Source of the DNA: Clostridia bacterium
GTDB lineage: Bacteria; Bacillota; Clostridia; Christensenellales; Aristaeellaceae
Assembly: GCA_017541105.1 (NCBI GenBank)
Contig: JAFXZS010000008.1
Coordinates: 179,743-243,742, forward strand
Direction: 5' to 3'
DNA length: 64,000 nt
The position numbers and the translations under genes were made by a program. Shown piece after piece: positions 25,468 through 32,482 of this stretch. A model generated the notes under the pieces. It did no database searches, was not told the DNA's origin, and worked only from the letters and a program-made list of their open reading frames with translations. Every line of letters starts with the position of its first letter. The stretch's first letter is position 1.

Positions 25468-27170
25468 GGTTCCTCCTGTTCCGTCAAGAACGCAGTTTTA
25501 CGTGCCATTTTCCCCTCGGTCAGATGCAGCCTGTAATCACAGATAGCTAGCGCGGCCCTGCGATGGGTCACAATCAGGCAGGTCTTGTCCCGCATGGCGG
25601 ATATGTTTTGCAGCATCCGGGCTTCTGTCTCTTCGTCCAGCGCGCTGGTAGACTCATCCAGCAGCAGAATCGGCGCGTGCGTCAGCAGCGCGCGGGCTAC
25701 GGCGACGCGCTGCGCCTGTCCCTCTGAAATGCCTACCCCGCGTTCCCCGAGTTCCGCGTCCAGCCCGATCTCCCCCGCCAGATCCTCCAGGCAGGCAGCC
25801 CGAAGCGCTTCCTGAATCTGTTCCTCCGTTGCCTCGTCCGTGAACATGGTCAGGTTCTCCCGCAGCGTGCCGGAAAAGAGGGTATTCCCCTGCGGCACAT
25901 AGGCAAACAGGGCCCTCGATTCCCTGCAGGCTTCCGTCTCGGCGGATCCGTTCCGGAAAACCACCTTTCCGGTGTTGGGAGTATAAATCCCGAGCAGCAG
26001 CTGGAACAGGGATGATTTGCCTCCGCCGGAAGCCCCGGTCAGTGCGACAAACTCTCCCTTCTGAATCCTGCAGCTGATATCCCGCAGCACGTCGTCCGTC
26101 CCGTCCTCATACCGGAACGTTACATGATCGATACAGATTTCGTCAAAGTCTTTCAGCGGCTCGCCCAGCGTCTCCGACGGAAGATCCGTCAGCGCCATCA
26201 GCCGCTCTGTGGATGCAATTACTCTGTATAATTCGCCGGCAATACTTACCGCGCTGGCAATCGGTCCCTGGACACGTCCAATGAGCTGAATCATCGCCGC
26301 CAGGGATCCGTAGGTCAGTTCCCCGCGAAAAATCGCCGCGCTTCCCCAAAGCATACAGAACATCCAGGAAAATTCAAACATCAGCCCCATACTGTTATTC
26401 ATCACAGCTGAGAATTTTCCCTGTCGGATCTGTTCCTTTTCCATGGTCTCCTGCCGGCTGTCAATCTGGCGGAACACTCGTTTCTCGGAAATGCTTGCCT
26501 TAATCAGGCGTATGTTCTCCAGCGTTTCCTGAATCGACGCATGCAGTTTGTCCTCTGCCTTCTGCATGCGTGTATACCGCTCCTTCATCGGTTTCCGGAA
26601 CAGGGTCACAATCACGGTGCCGATGCATCCCGCTCCGGCCAGCAGCAGTACAAACCGCCAGTCCAGTGCGATCAGAATGGCGGCGGCACCGATAAAACTG
26701 ACTGCGGTGCTGACGATTCCCGGCAGGATTCCCAATACGCCGCTTTTAATCGCACTGGTATCGGAGAAAACCCGGTTCACCAGTTCACCGCTGTGGTAGC
26801 TTTTCAGGGAAGCATATTCCTTCAGAAGAATATCCCGAACCAGCCCGCCCTGCAGACTGCGCTGCAGCTTCGCGGAAGCGTGGGTCCTCAGCAGGGAAAG
26901 CGTGAAGCGAAGCGCAATATCCACCAGGCCAAGCGCCACCATCAACAGCCCGAAATGCCACAATGCATCCGTTCTGGAAGAGACCGCCGCATCGATCAGT
27001 CCCTTGGTCACCAGCGTCATACCCAGGGAACACAAGACCATCACCGTATTAAGTACACAGATCAGAAGAACCCTTCCATGGACACATCTGGACCATTTGA
27101 TGACCTGTGCCATCGCGGGGCTCCTGAAGAGTTTCTTGAATTTCTGGAAATCTTCTGAATTGATCCTCAC
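25437..27170 (-). CDS. ABC transporter, fused permease and ATPase
   Basis: 577 residues from GTG 27170, which overlaps the peptidase stop as GTGA; an upstream GTG at 27218 would add 16 residues. The N-terminal half has about six membrane helices (LICVLNTVMVLCSLGMTLV, GIVSTAVSFIGAAAILIAL). The ATPase has Walker A TGASGGGKSS, signature ISEGQAQRVAVARAL, Walker B ILLLDESTSALDE and H-loop THRR. There is no C39 peptidase domain, so leader removal would be done by another protein, probably the S26-like peptidase upstream. Likely role: export of the modified peptide. Confidence 0.9.
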   Translation of the reverse strand: MRINSEDFQKFKKLFRSPAMAQVIKWSRCVHGRVLLICVLNTVMVLCSLGMTLVTKGLIDAAVSSRTDALWHFGLLMVALGLVDIALRFTLSLLRTHASAKLQRSLQGGLVRDILLKEYASLKSYHSGELVNRVFSDTSAIKSGVLGILPGIVSTAVSFIGAAAILIALDWRFVLLLAGAGCIGTVIVTLFRKPMKERYTRMQKAEDKLHASIQETLENIRLIKASISEKRVFRQIDSRQETMEKEQIRQGKFSAVMNNSMGLMFEFSWMFCMLWGSAAIFRGELTYGSLAAMIQLIGRVQGPIASAVSIAGELYRVIASTERLMALTDLPSETLGEPLKDFDEICIDHVTFRYEDGTDDVLRDISCRIQKGEFVALTGASGGGKSSLFQLLLGIYTPNTGKVVFRNGSAETEACRESRALFAYVPQGNTLFSGTLRENLTMFTDEATEEQIQEALRAACLEDLAGEIGLDAELGERGVGISEGQAQRVAVARALLTHAPILLLDESTSALDEETEARMLQNISAMRDKTCLIVTHRRAALAICDYRLHLTEGKMARKTAFLTEQEEPCTIITESRN

Positions 27171-27640
27171 CCGGCACCTCGCACTTTCAGTTTTTTGATT
27201 CTTCGCACGATCCCGCACTTATACCTGTTCAGCAGACGATGTATGTTTCTTTCCTGGTGCCAGATCTTTGCCCAAAACATTCCCTTCTTCGGATCCGGAT
27301 GAATCTTCTTTCTGCCGCGTTCAATCAGCACCACTTTCCCCCAGATGGCGTCGGGAGGAAACCATCCGTCCGGCTTATCGCAATTATCCCCCCAGGTCAT
27401 GATCATTCCGTCCTTTATTTCCCATACCCGATGAACCACATATCGATCCGTGTTCGGTGCGCAGAACAGGACGATATCACCGACAACCGGAAATTCCTTC
27501 AGCTGTGCCAGCGTCACATAATCCCGGTTCCATCGGATCAGGGGCTGCATGCTTGCCCCATTCAGCAAAATACGTACCGGCGGTGCTTTCCCTGCAGCGG
27601 CCAGCATGTGCCATTCCACAATGGACAGCGTTTTGTTCAA
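27167..27640 (-). CDS. S24/S26-type peptidase, candidate leader peptidase
   Basis: About 157 residues from TTG 27640, which has GGGGGAG 8-9 bases upstream; ATG 27658 is an alternative without a ribosome site. The Ser motif LNGASMQPLI and the second motif DRYVVHRVWEI fit S26 peptidases using Ser and His, the SipW/eukaryotic style, rather than Ser and Lys. WGDNCDKPDGW...WGKV matches the GD box. No membrane segment is visible, unlike normal signal peptidases, so it may cut peptides inside the cell or at the exporter. It follows a terminator-like hairpin after the precursor gene and overlaps the ABC gene. Confidence 0.78.
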   Translation of the reverse strand: MNKTLSIVEWHMLAAAGKAPPVRILLNGASMQPLIRWNRDYVTLAQLKEFPVVGDIVLFCAPNTDRYVVHRVWEIKDGMIMTWGDNCDKPDGWFPPDAIWGKVVLIERGRKKIHPDPKKGMFWAKIWHQERNIHRLLNRYKCGIVRRIKKLKVRGAG

Positions 27641-27674
27641 TCCGCATCTCTCCCCCATCACCAGCATTATACAC

Positions 27675-27703
27675 AAAAAAGGCATCCCGATAAAGAGATG
27701 CCT
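27675..27703 (-). terminator. Terminator/attenuator after the precursor gene
   Basis: On the minus strand AGGCATC, a 10-base loop and GATGCCT are followed by a run of T (27675-27680). Placed between the precursor and the rest of the operon, it would raise precursor mRNA over that of the enzymes, a common RiPP arrangement. The stem is only 7 bp, so read-through is likely. Confidence 0.7.
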
Positions 27704-27776
27704 GAATAAAATTACACTTTCCCAAAAGAATTATTTGGCTGATCCGGAAAAGCCGGTGGGTCAGCATGCCACGCTT

Positions 27777-28013
27777 TCAGCAGGTAACTCCCCAGCCCGC
27801 TGCCCAATAAGATGATGTTCCTCCGTTATTCTGGCCCCCGTTATTCTGACCCCCGTTATTCTGGCCTCCATTATTCTGGCCGCCACCGGTGCACGTACAA
27901 TATGGACCGGGAATATAACTCAAGATTTGTTCCCCGGGAGAGCAGGCTTCGACGGATTCGGTGTAATCGAATTCCATTTTTTCAGCGGTGGGAGTGTTGT
28001 ACTTTCTCTTCAT
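27777..28013 (-). CDS. Candidate RiPP precursor peptide with NNGGQ repeats
   Basis: 78 residues from ATG 28013, 9 bases after GGAGG. The N-terminal leader (MKRKYNTPTAEKMEFDYTES, then VEACS) has the KY..P..E...F pattern common in Clostridia peptide precursors. The core has Cys at 24, 39, 41 and 78, a PGPYCTCT segment, four GGQNN repeats (residues 44-65) and a tail rich in aromatic residues (SSYWAAGWGVTC). It sits between a radical SAM/SPASM enzyme and a PqqD/peptidase/exporter block. No known RiPP class is recognised; the modified residues are unknown. A terminator directly follows. Confidence 0.8.
   Translation of the reverse strand: MKRKYNTPTAEKMEFDYTESVEACSPGEQILSYIPGPYCTCTGGGQNNGGQNNGGQNNGGQNNGGTSSYWAAGWGVTC
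27822..27881 (-). repeat. 15-bp tandem repeat in the precursor core
   Basis: Four units of 15 bp encode GGQNN each time, with synonymous differences (AAT/AAC, GGA/GGC/GGG/GGT). Silent divergence with fixed amino acids points to selection on the peptide sequence. Confidence 0.88.
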
Positions 28014-28032
28014 TTTCAAAATCCTCCATCTC

Positions 28033-28061
28033 ATAATATTATTTGATTCCTTGGTGTGCAA
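28033..28061 (-). promoter_or_regulatory. Possible promoter of the precursor gene
   Basis: Minus strand TTGCAC (28056-28061), 17-base spacer and TATTAT (28033-28038). The leader would be only about 13 bases, leaving the ribosome site at the very 5' end, so this is tentative. Confidence 0.3.
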
Positions 28062-28134
28062 TAACTCTGTATTTCTGTCTTCCCCGATTGTACGGACAAG
28101 AAGGCATTCGGATGAATAAGATCCATCTCAGGTC

Positions 28135-29280
28135 TCACTCGCACTCCGGAATAGGCCTGACTCCATGACAGACAAACTGTTTTGTCTGTTCACACAAGGC
28201 AACCGGGAGCTTCCCGGGTTCAGCGAACCGCATTTGGTTTCCGGCACAATTGTTGCAAACCTGATAATACACGCAGCCCTCGCATTCCGGAACCCTGGGC
28301 CAGCTGTTGGCTGCATGATTCACCTTGGCCCATGCGGACTGAATCCCTTCCTGCAGCGGATAAGCCCGGATCATTTCCATGCGGTTGCATGGCATCATGG
28401 TTCCTTGCCAATCAATCACAAATCCGGACCGCCCTCCGCCGCAGCGAAGCCCGCACTCCTTGCATTCGTGATTAGGCCCGCCGGCAGGCGGGAGCAGTGA
28501 TTCGTCAATCTCCTTCGTTTCCGTCCCGTCCAGTTCGTTGATCAGCCGGTAAAGCCGGATATACAGATCCGTTTCCGAATCTGCATCCTGTTCAGACCGG
28601 CCTGTTTCCTTACGCGGAGAAAACAGTGCGGAGTTCACCGTGACAACCCTGGAGATTTTTTTTGCTGCCCGTACCGTTTCCAGCACATCCTCGCCGAGAA
28701 AAATGCTTGGCGTCACATTGAGAAAGACCGGAAGCCCGGCATCAATCGCTTTCCTGATGTTTTCGGTGACGACACCGAAAGCCCGCTGCCCGGTCACTCG
28801 CTCGTAAACATCGTCGTTCCATCCGTACAGTGTGACCTGAATCCTGGCCGGCTTGTGCTCTTTGAAAAACTGAATTCTCCGATCATCCAGCAAAAAACCG
28901 TTCGTCAGGACAGCAACCTCGCACCCAAGGCTGTGCAGATAAAGGAAAAGTTCATCAAAATCCGGATAAACCAGGCATTCTCCGCCGGTCAGCGTCGCCT
29001 GAATCATTCCGGCCTGCCAGGATTGATAAATCAGCTCTTTCCAGGCCCCCACCGAAAGAACAGACCGGTCGTTCAACTGTTCCGGGGTCAGATGAACATA
29101 ACACATCCTGCAGCTGAAATTGCACAGCGGGGTCAGCTCAAACTGGTTGCTCAGCGGAATTCCCTTTTCCCGGGCCTTCAAGCCCAGATAACGGGAGATG
29201 CCGCTGAAATACTGAATCTGCTTTCCGTTCTTTTCACGGAGCATTTCCAGCAGTTCAAACGCATTGGCCGGTTCCTTCAT
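28135..29280 (-). CDS. Radical SAM/SPASM peptide-modifying enzyme
   Basis: 381 residues. The radical SAM cluster motif CNFSCRMC (about residues 53-60) is followed by TGGECLVYPDF and a standard partial barrel. The C-terminal SPASM region is Cys-rich (CKECGLRCGGG, MMPCNRM, CEGCVYYQVCNNCAG), enough for two auxiliary Fe-S clusters. SPASM enzymes near PqqD domains make thioether, C-C or other radical links in peptides. There is no fused RRE, so the PqqD domain at 24376-24645 could supply leader binding. It is the first gene of the operon, with a near-consensus promoter, and its stop lies 121 bases before the precursor. Confidence 0.92.
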   Translation of the reverse strand: MKEPANAFELLEMLREKNGKQIQYFSGISRYLGLKAREKGIPLSNQFELTPLCNFSCRMCYVHLTPEQLNDRSVLSVGAWKELIYQSWQAGMIQATLTGGECLVYPDFDELFLYLHSLGCEVAVLTNGFLLDDRRIQFFKEHKPARIQVTLYGWNDDVYERVTGQRAFGVVTENIRKAIDAGLPVFLNVTPSIFLGEDVLETVRAAKKISRVVTVNSALFSPRKETGRSEQDADSETDLYIRLYRLINELDGTETKEIDESLLPPAGGPNHECKECGLRCGGGRSGFVIDWQGTMMPCNRMEMIRAYPLQEGIQSAWAKVNHAANSWPRVPECEGCVYYQVCNNCAGNQMRFAEPGKLPVALCEQTKQFVCHGVRPIPECE

Positions 29281-29315
29281 CTGCCTGTTCCTTTCCCCGT
29301 GTTCCGGACAAAGAC

Positions 29316-29344
29316 ATTATATGCGACCATTGACAGAATGTAAA
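29316..29344 (-). promoter_or_regulatory. Promoter of the radical SAM gene and peptide operon
   Basis: Minus strand TTTACA (29339-29344), 17-base spacer and TATAAT (29316-29321), about 36 bases before the ATG at 29280. It overlaps the divergent dehydrogenase promoter. Confidence 0.8.
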
Positions 29345-29358
29345 GGATGATTTATGCT
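29330..29358 (+). promoter_or_regulatory. Promoter of the HTH-UDP-glucose dehydrogenase gene
   Basis: TTGACA (29330-29335), 17-base spacer and TATGCT (29353-29358). Each promoter has its -35 box inside the spacer of the other, so polymerase can occupy only one at a time. Confidence 0.8.
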
Positions 29359-29364
29359 AATCAT
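29347..29364. promoter_or_regulatory. Inverted repeat around the -10 box, candidate XRE operator
   Basis: ATGATT (29347-29352) and AATCAT (29359-29364) flank the -10 hexamer TATGCT exactly. A tandem TTGTAAT/TTGTAAC follows at 29366-29379. An XRE protein is encoded directly downstream, so autoregulation is a reasonable inference. Confidence 0.55.
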
Positions 29365-29394
29365 GTTGTAATTTGTAACATTCGGAGGTTCTGC

Positions 29395-30861
29395 ATGAAA
29401 AATTTTTCCATCTCCAAACTGGCTGAAATGATTCTGACCCATCGGAAGCTCCTGAATCTTACTCAGCAGGAGCTTGCGGACAAGGCAGGCATCAACCGTT
29501 CCATGCTCTGCCGGCTTGAAAACCAGGATTATGTCCCCTCTATGGATCAGCTTACCCGTCTGGCCAATACCCTGCAGTTTGATGTGGCTGATGTGTTCAT
29601 TGAGTATAACCCACCCGTGTTCCATCACGTTGTTCCCAGAAATATTACGGTCTTCGGTGCCGGTTATGTCGGCCTTTCGATTGCCACCCTGCTGGCCCGC
29701 CACCATCGGGTCACCCTGGTGGATATTCTGCCGGAAAAAGTCGAAAAAATCAATCAAAGAATCAGCCCAATTCAGGATGAATACATTGAAAAGCATTTCT
29801 CCCGGGCGAATCTGAATCTGACCGCCACACTGGACGGAGAAGCAGCCTGCCGGGAAGCGGAGTTCGTGGTCATCGCCGCGCCCACCAACTATGATCCAAA
29901 GAAAAACTACTTTGACACGTCCGCTGTCGAGTCTGTCATCGAAACGGTTCTGAAAAGCAATCCGGATACTGTAATGGTAATCAAGAGTACGGTTCCGGTA
30001 GGTTATACCGCCTCCGTGCGGGAAAAATACGGCACGAAGAACATCCTCTTTTCCCCGGAGTTCCTCCGGGAATCAAAAGCGCTGTACGACAATCTGTACC
30101 CCAGCCGAATCATCGTGGGCTGCGATGAAAGCACCCGGGACCGGGCTGAGGTTTTCGCCGGACTTCTGCGAAACAGCGCCATGAAAAAAGATGTGGAGGT
30201 TTTGCTCATGGGGCTGACGGAGGCCGAAGCCGTAAAGCTCTTTGCCAACACCTATCTTGCACTTCGCGTTTCCTATTTCAACGAACTGGACACATACGCG
30301 GAAACCAAAGGGCTGAACACCCGGGACATCATCCAGGGGGTATGCCTGGATCCCCGGATCGGCACACATTACAATAACCCGTCCTTTGGTTACGGCGGAT
30401 ATTGCCTTCCAAAGGACACAAAGCAGCTGCTGGCCAATTTTGATCAGGTTCCTCAGAATATGATGACCGCGATTGTGGAAAGCAACCGAACCCGGAAAGA
30501 CTATATCGCAGACCGGGTACTGGAGCTGGCCGGCGCTTATGAAGCAAATGACTCCTGGGATGAAGCGAAGGAGAAAAAGGTCGTCATCGGTGTATTCCGC
30601 CTGACCATGAAGAGCAACTCCGACAACTTCCGCCATAGTTCCATCCAGGGCATCATGAAACGTATTAAGGCCAAAGGCGCTACGGTCATTGTCTATGAAC
30701 CCACGCTGGAAGATGGAGCAACTTTTTTCGGCAGTAAAATCGTCAATGACCTGAAAAAATTCAAAAAGCAAAGCGACGCCATTATCGCCAACCGCTTTGA
30801 CCCCTGCCTGAATGATGTGGAAAGCAAAGTTTATACCCGGGACATATTCCGCAGAGATTAA
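29395..30861 (+). CDS. UDP-glucose 6-dehydrogenase with N-terminal XRE DNA-binding domain
   Basis: 488 residues from ATG 29395 (CGGAGG upstream). Residues about 1-70 are an XRE helix-turn-helix ([40 protein letters not shown]). The rest is a full nucleotide-sugar dehydrogenase: NAD site [16 protein letters not shown], middle domain with [22 protein letters not shown], catalytic Cys in [11 protein letters not shown], and a UDP-binding end ([17 protein letters not shown]). It should oxidise UDP-glucose to UDP-glucuronate. The domain pairing suggests an enzyme that also binds DNA, perhaps at the inverted repeat in its own promoter, and reports UDP-sugar or NAD state. Confidence 0.92.
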   Translation: MKNFSISKLAEMILTHRKLLNLTQQELADKAGINRSMLCRLENQDYVPSMDQLTRLANTLQFDVADVFIEYNPPVFHHVVPRNITVFGAGYVGLSIATLLARHHRVTLVDILPEKVEKINQRISPIQDEYIEKHFSRANLNLTATLDGEAACREAEFVVIAAPTNYDPKKNYFDTSAVESVIETVLKSNPDTVMVIKSTVPVGYTASVREKYGTKNILFSPEFLRESKALYDNLYPSRIIVGCDESTRDRAEVFAGLLRNSAMKKDVEVLLMGLTEAEAVKLFANTYLALRVSYFNELDTYAETKGLNTRDIIQGVCLDPRIGTHYNNPSFGYGGYCLPKDTKQLLANFDQVPQNMMTAIVESNRTRKDYIADRVLELAGAYEANDSWDEAKEKKVVIGVFRLTMKSNSDNFRHSSIQGIMKRIKAKGATVIVYEPTLEDGATFFGSKIVNDLKKFKKQSDAIIANRFDPCLNDVESKVYTRDIFRRD

Positions 30862-30897
30862 CAGGTTATTTCCGGAGACTGTAGGGTTCGCCGGCTT

Positions 30898-32418
30898 TTA
30901 TTGCTTCCGCGGTTTCTTCTTTTTATTGATACGGTATTTTTTCAACACCTTTCCTGTTCCATAGCCTATAAATCCTCCAAGGCTGTTGCTGATCACGTCA
31001 TCCATATCACACCAACCCAAACCTGTAACATATTGGGTTAATTCAATAATCAAAGAAATGATGATCACAATAAGAAGTGCTTTTTTTTGAGGGAACAGCT
31101 GATAAAGAATTGCGCCTAAAGGAATAAACAGCCAAATATTCTTAATAATACTTGATTTGGCCTCATCATTCACAAAAAACTGCCTATATGCGCTGAAAGA
31201 AAAAAAAGCGTTTGTTGAAAGAGGTTTTTCTCTGTACATCAATGTAAAGTAGAGAACAGCAATAAAATAGAAAATAAGAATTATTATATTCAACCGTTTA
31301 TTGATCATAAACGATAGAATGACCACTCCAAGCGCAAACACTATCGCGAAAACAGGTTGCTGATTTAAGAAAGTCTTTATATTGAATTGTTCATATCCAT
31401 TGGCATCAAGATAAACAACTTTACCATTTGTTGTTTTTGTTCCGTATTGCCCTTCAGGCAATTTGAAGGGGTTACCGTCAATGTCCAAATATCTTTCTAT
31501 ATAACTGCTTCCCTGATAGTCCTTTAATACTGTTGTAAATCCTTTTGTTGTGATGATTGGATTTCCTTCTGCATCCAGACATGTTATGACAGTATTGTCA
31601 CCATTTTCATTATACTCCCTATGTATGCCATATTGTCCCAAGGAGAGCGCCACAGGTTCGCCCTGCGCGTCATAATAAAATTCGTACTCAATCTTTCCGT
31701 TCTCAGCACCTTTGGACAAATAAAAAGTACGTAATATCGAAGCATATCCATTTTTAACAACCATAGGATTTCCTGATTGATCAAGATAGGTAACCTTAAA
31801 AACTCTCCCTTCCGGGTTATACTCATATTGCTTTCCATATCCTTCAGCAGCCGAGCAGACAGGATTTCTGTTTGCATCAAGAAATAGTATTGTCTCTTTT
31901 TGCCCGGAATCATTAAACAGGTTCTTCTCTATTGAGTACCCTGAGGGAAGCATTACAGGTTCTCCATCATCTCCGAGGAATATATTAAAAGTATTATACC
32001 CTTCATCATCGTATTCGTGATATACAGAATAATAGCCCGAGACACATTTAACAGGATTTCCTTCCGAATCATAGTACGCTTCAGTCTTCCCACCATGAGT
32101 TTTTGTAATAATTTTCGTGGCGTATCCAAGATCATATGCTACAGTAATATTGCCATGTTCATCCAGATAATCTGTTCTTTCGACATTTCCTGCAACTACA
32201 GTTTTTTCCGCCAGCATGGAAGAACGATACTCCGAAGCCGCTTGTTTAGGAGAATAATCAATAATTATAAAAGACAAAATCAGGAAAAAAACAAGTAATA
32301 ATACAGAACAGATTCCGCGAATAACAGAATAATCCTTTTCTGATTTATTTTGCAATTTCAATCTTTCATCCTCACCAATGTCCCGGAAAAAGTCAGCTGT
32401 TCCATCTTGACTTTGCAT
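30898..32418 (-). CDS. Membrane protein: 32-residue-type repeats joined to a VanZ domain
   Basis: 506 residues. An N-terminal membrane anchor (about 35-55, ICSVLLLVFFLILSFIII) leads to about eight extracellular repeats (YYDSEGNPVKCVSGY, YLDQSGNPMVVKNGY, CLDAEGNPIITTKGF) of the same type as the giant protein at 55363-61224. The C-terminal 140 residues have four membrane helices with a VanZ signature (LFIPLGAILYQLFP, ELTQYVTGLGWCDMDDVISN). VanZ domains are tied to teicoplanin resistance and lipid/wall effects, without a settled mechanism. It closes the capsule locus and converges on the dehydrogenase gene. A fusion of these modules is unfamiliar to me. Confidence 0.85.
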   Translation of the reverse strand: MQSQDGTADFFRDIGEDERLKLQNKSEKDYSVIRGICSVLLLVFFLILSFIIIDYSPKQAASEYRSSMLAEKTVVAGNVERTDYLDEHGNITVAYDLGYATKIITKTHGGKTEAYYDSEGNPVKCVSGYYSVYHEYDDEGYNTFNIFLGDDGEPVMLPSGYSIEKNLFNDSGQKETILFLDANRNPVCSAAEGYGKQYEYNPEGRVFKVTYLDQSGNPMVVKNGYASILRTFYLSKGAENGKIEYEFYYDAQGEPVALSLGQYGIHREYNENGDNTVITCLDAEGNPIITTKGFTTVLKDYQGSSYIERYLDIDGNPFKLPEGQYGTKTTNGKVVYLDANGYEQFNIKTFLNQQPVFAIVFALGVVILSFMINKRLNIIILIFYFIAVLYFTLMYREKPLSTNAFFSFSAYRQFFVNDEAKSSIIKNIWLFIPLGAILYQLFPQKKALLIVIIISLIIELTQYVTGLGWCDMDDVISNSLGGFIGYGTGKVLKKYRINKKKKPRKQ

Positions 32419-32482
32419 TCCTGGCCTTTACGGTCCCGCAGTCTCTTTGCTGCACTCATCGCTGGTGAACTGCCGCACAAGT

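Noticed and set aside
27822-27881. Possible CRISPR-like array
   Set aside because: Only four 15-bp units with no spacers, in frame inside a short peptide gene; they encode GGQNN.
24376-29280. Lasso peptide cluster
   Set aside because: An HprK-like kinase and PqqD domain are present, but there is no asparagine-synthetase-like cyclase and no transglutaminase-like B2 protease, and a radical SAM/SPASM enzyme is there instead.
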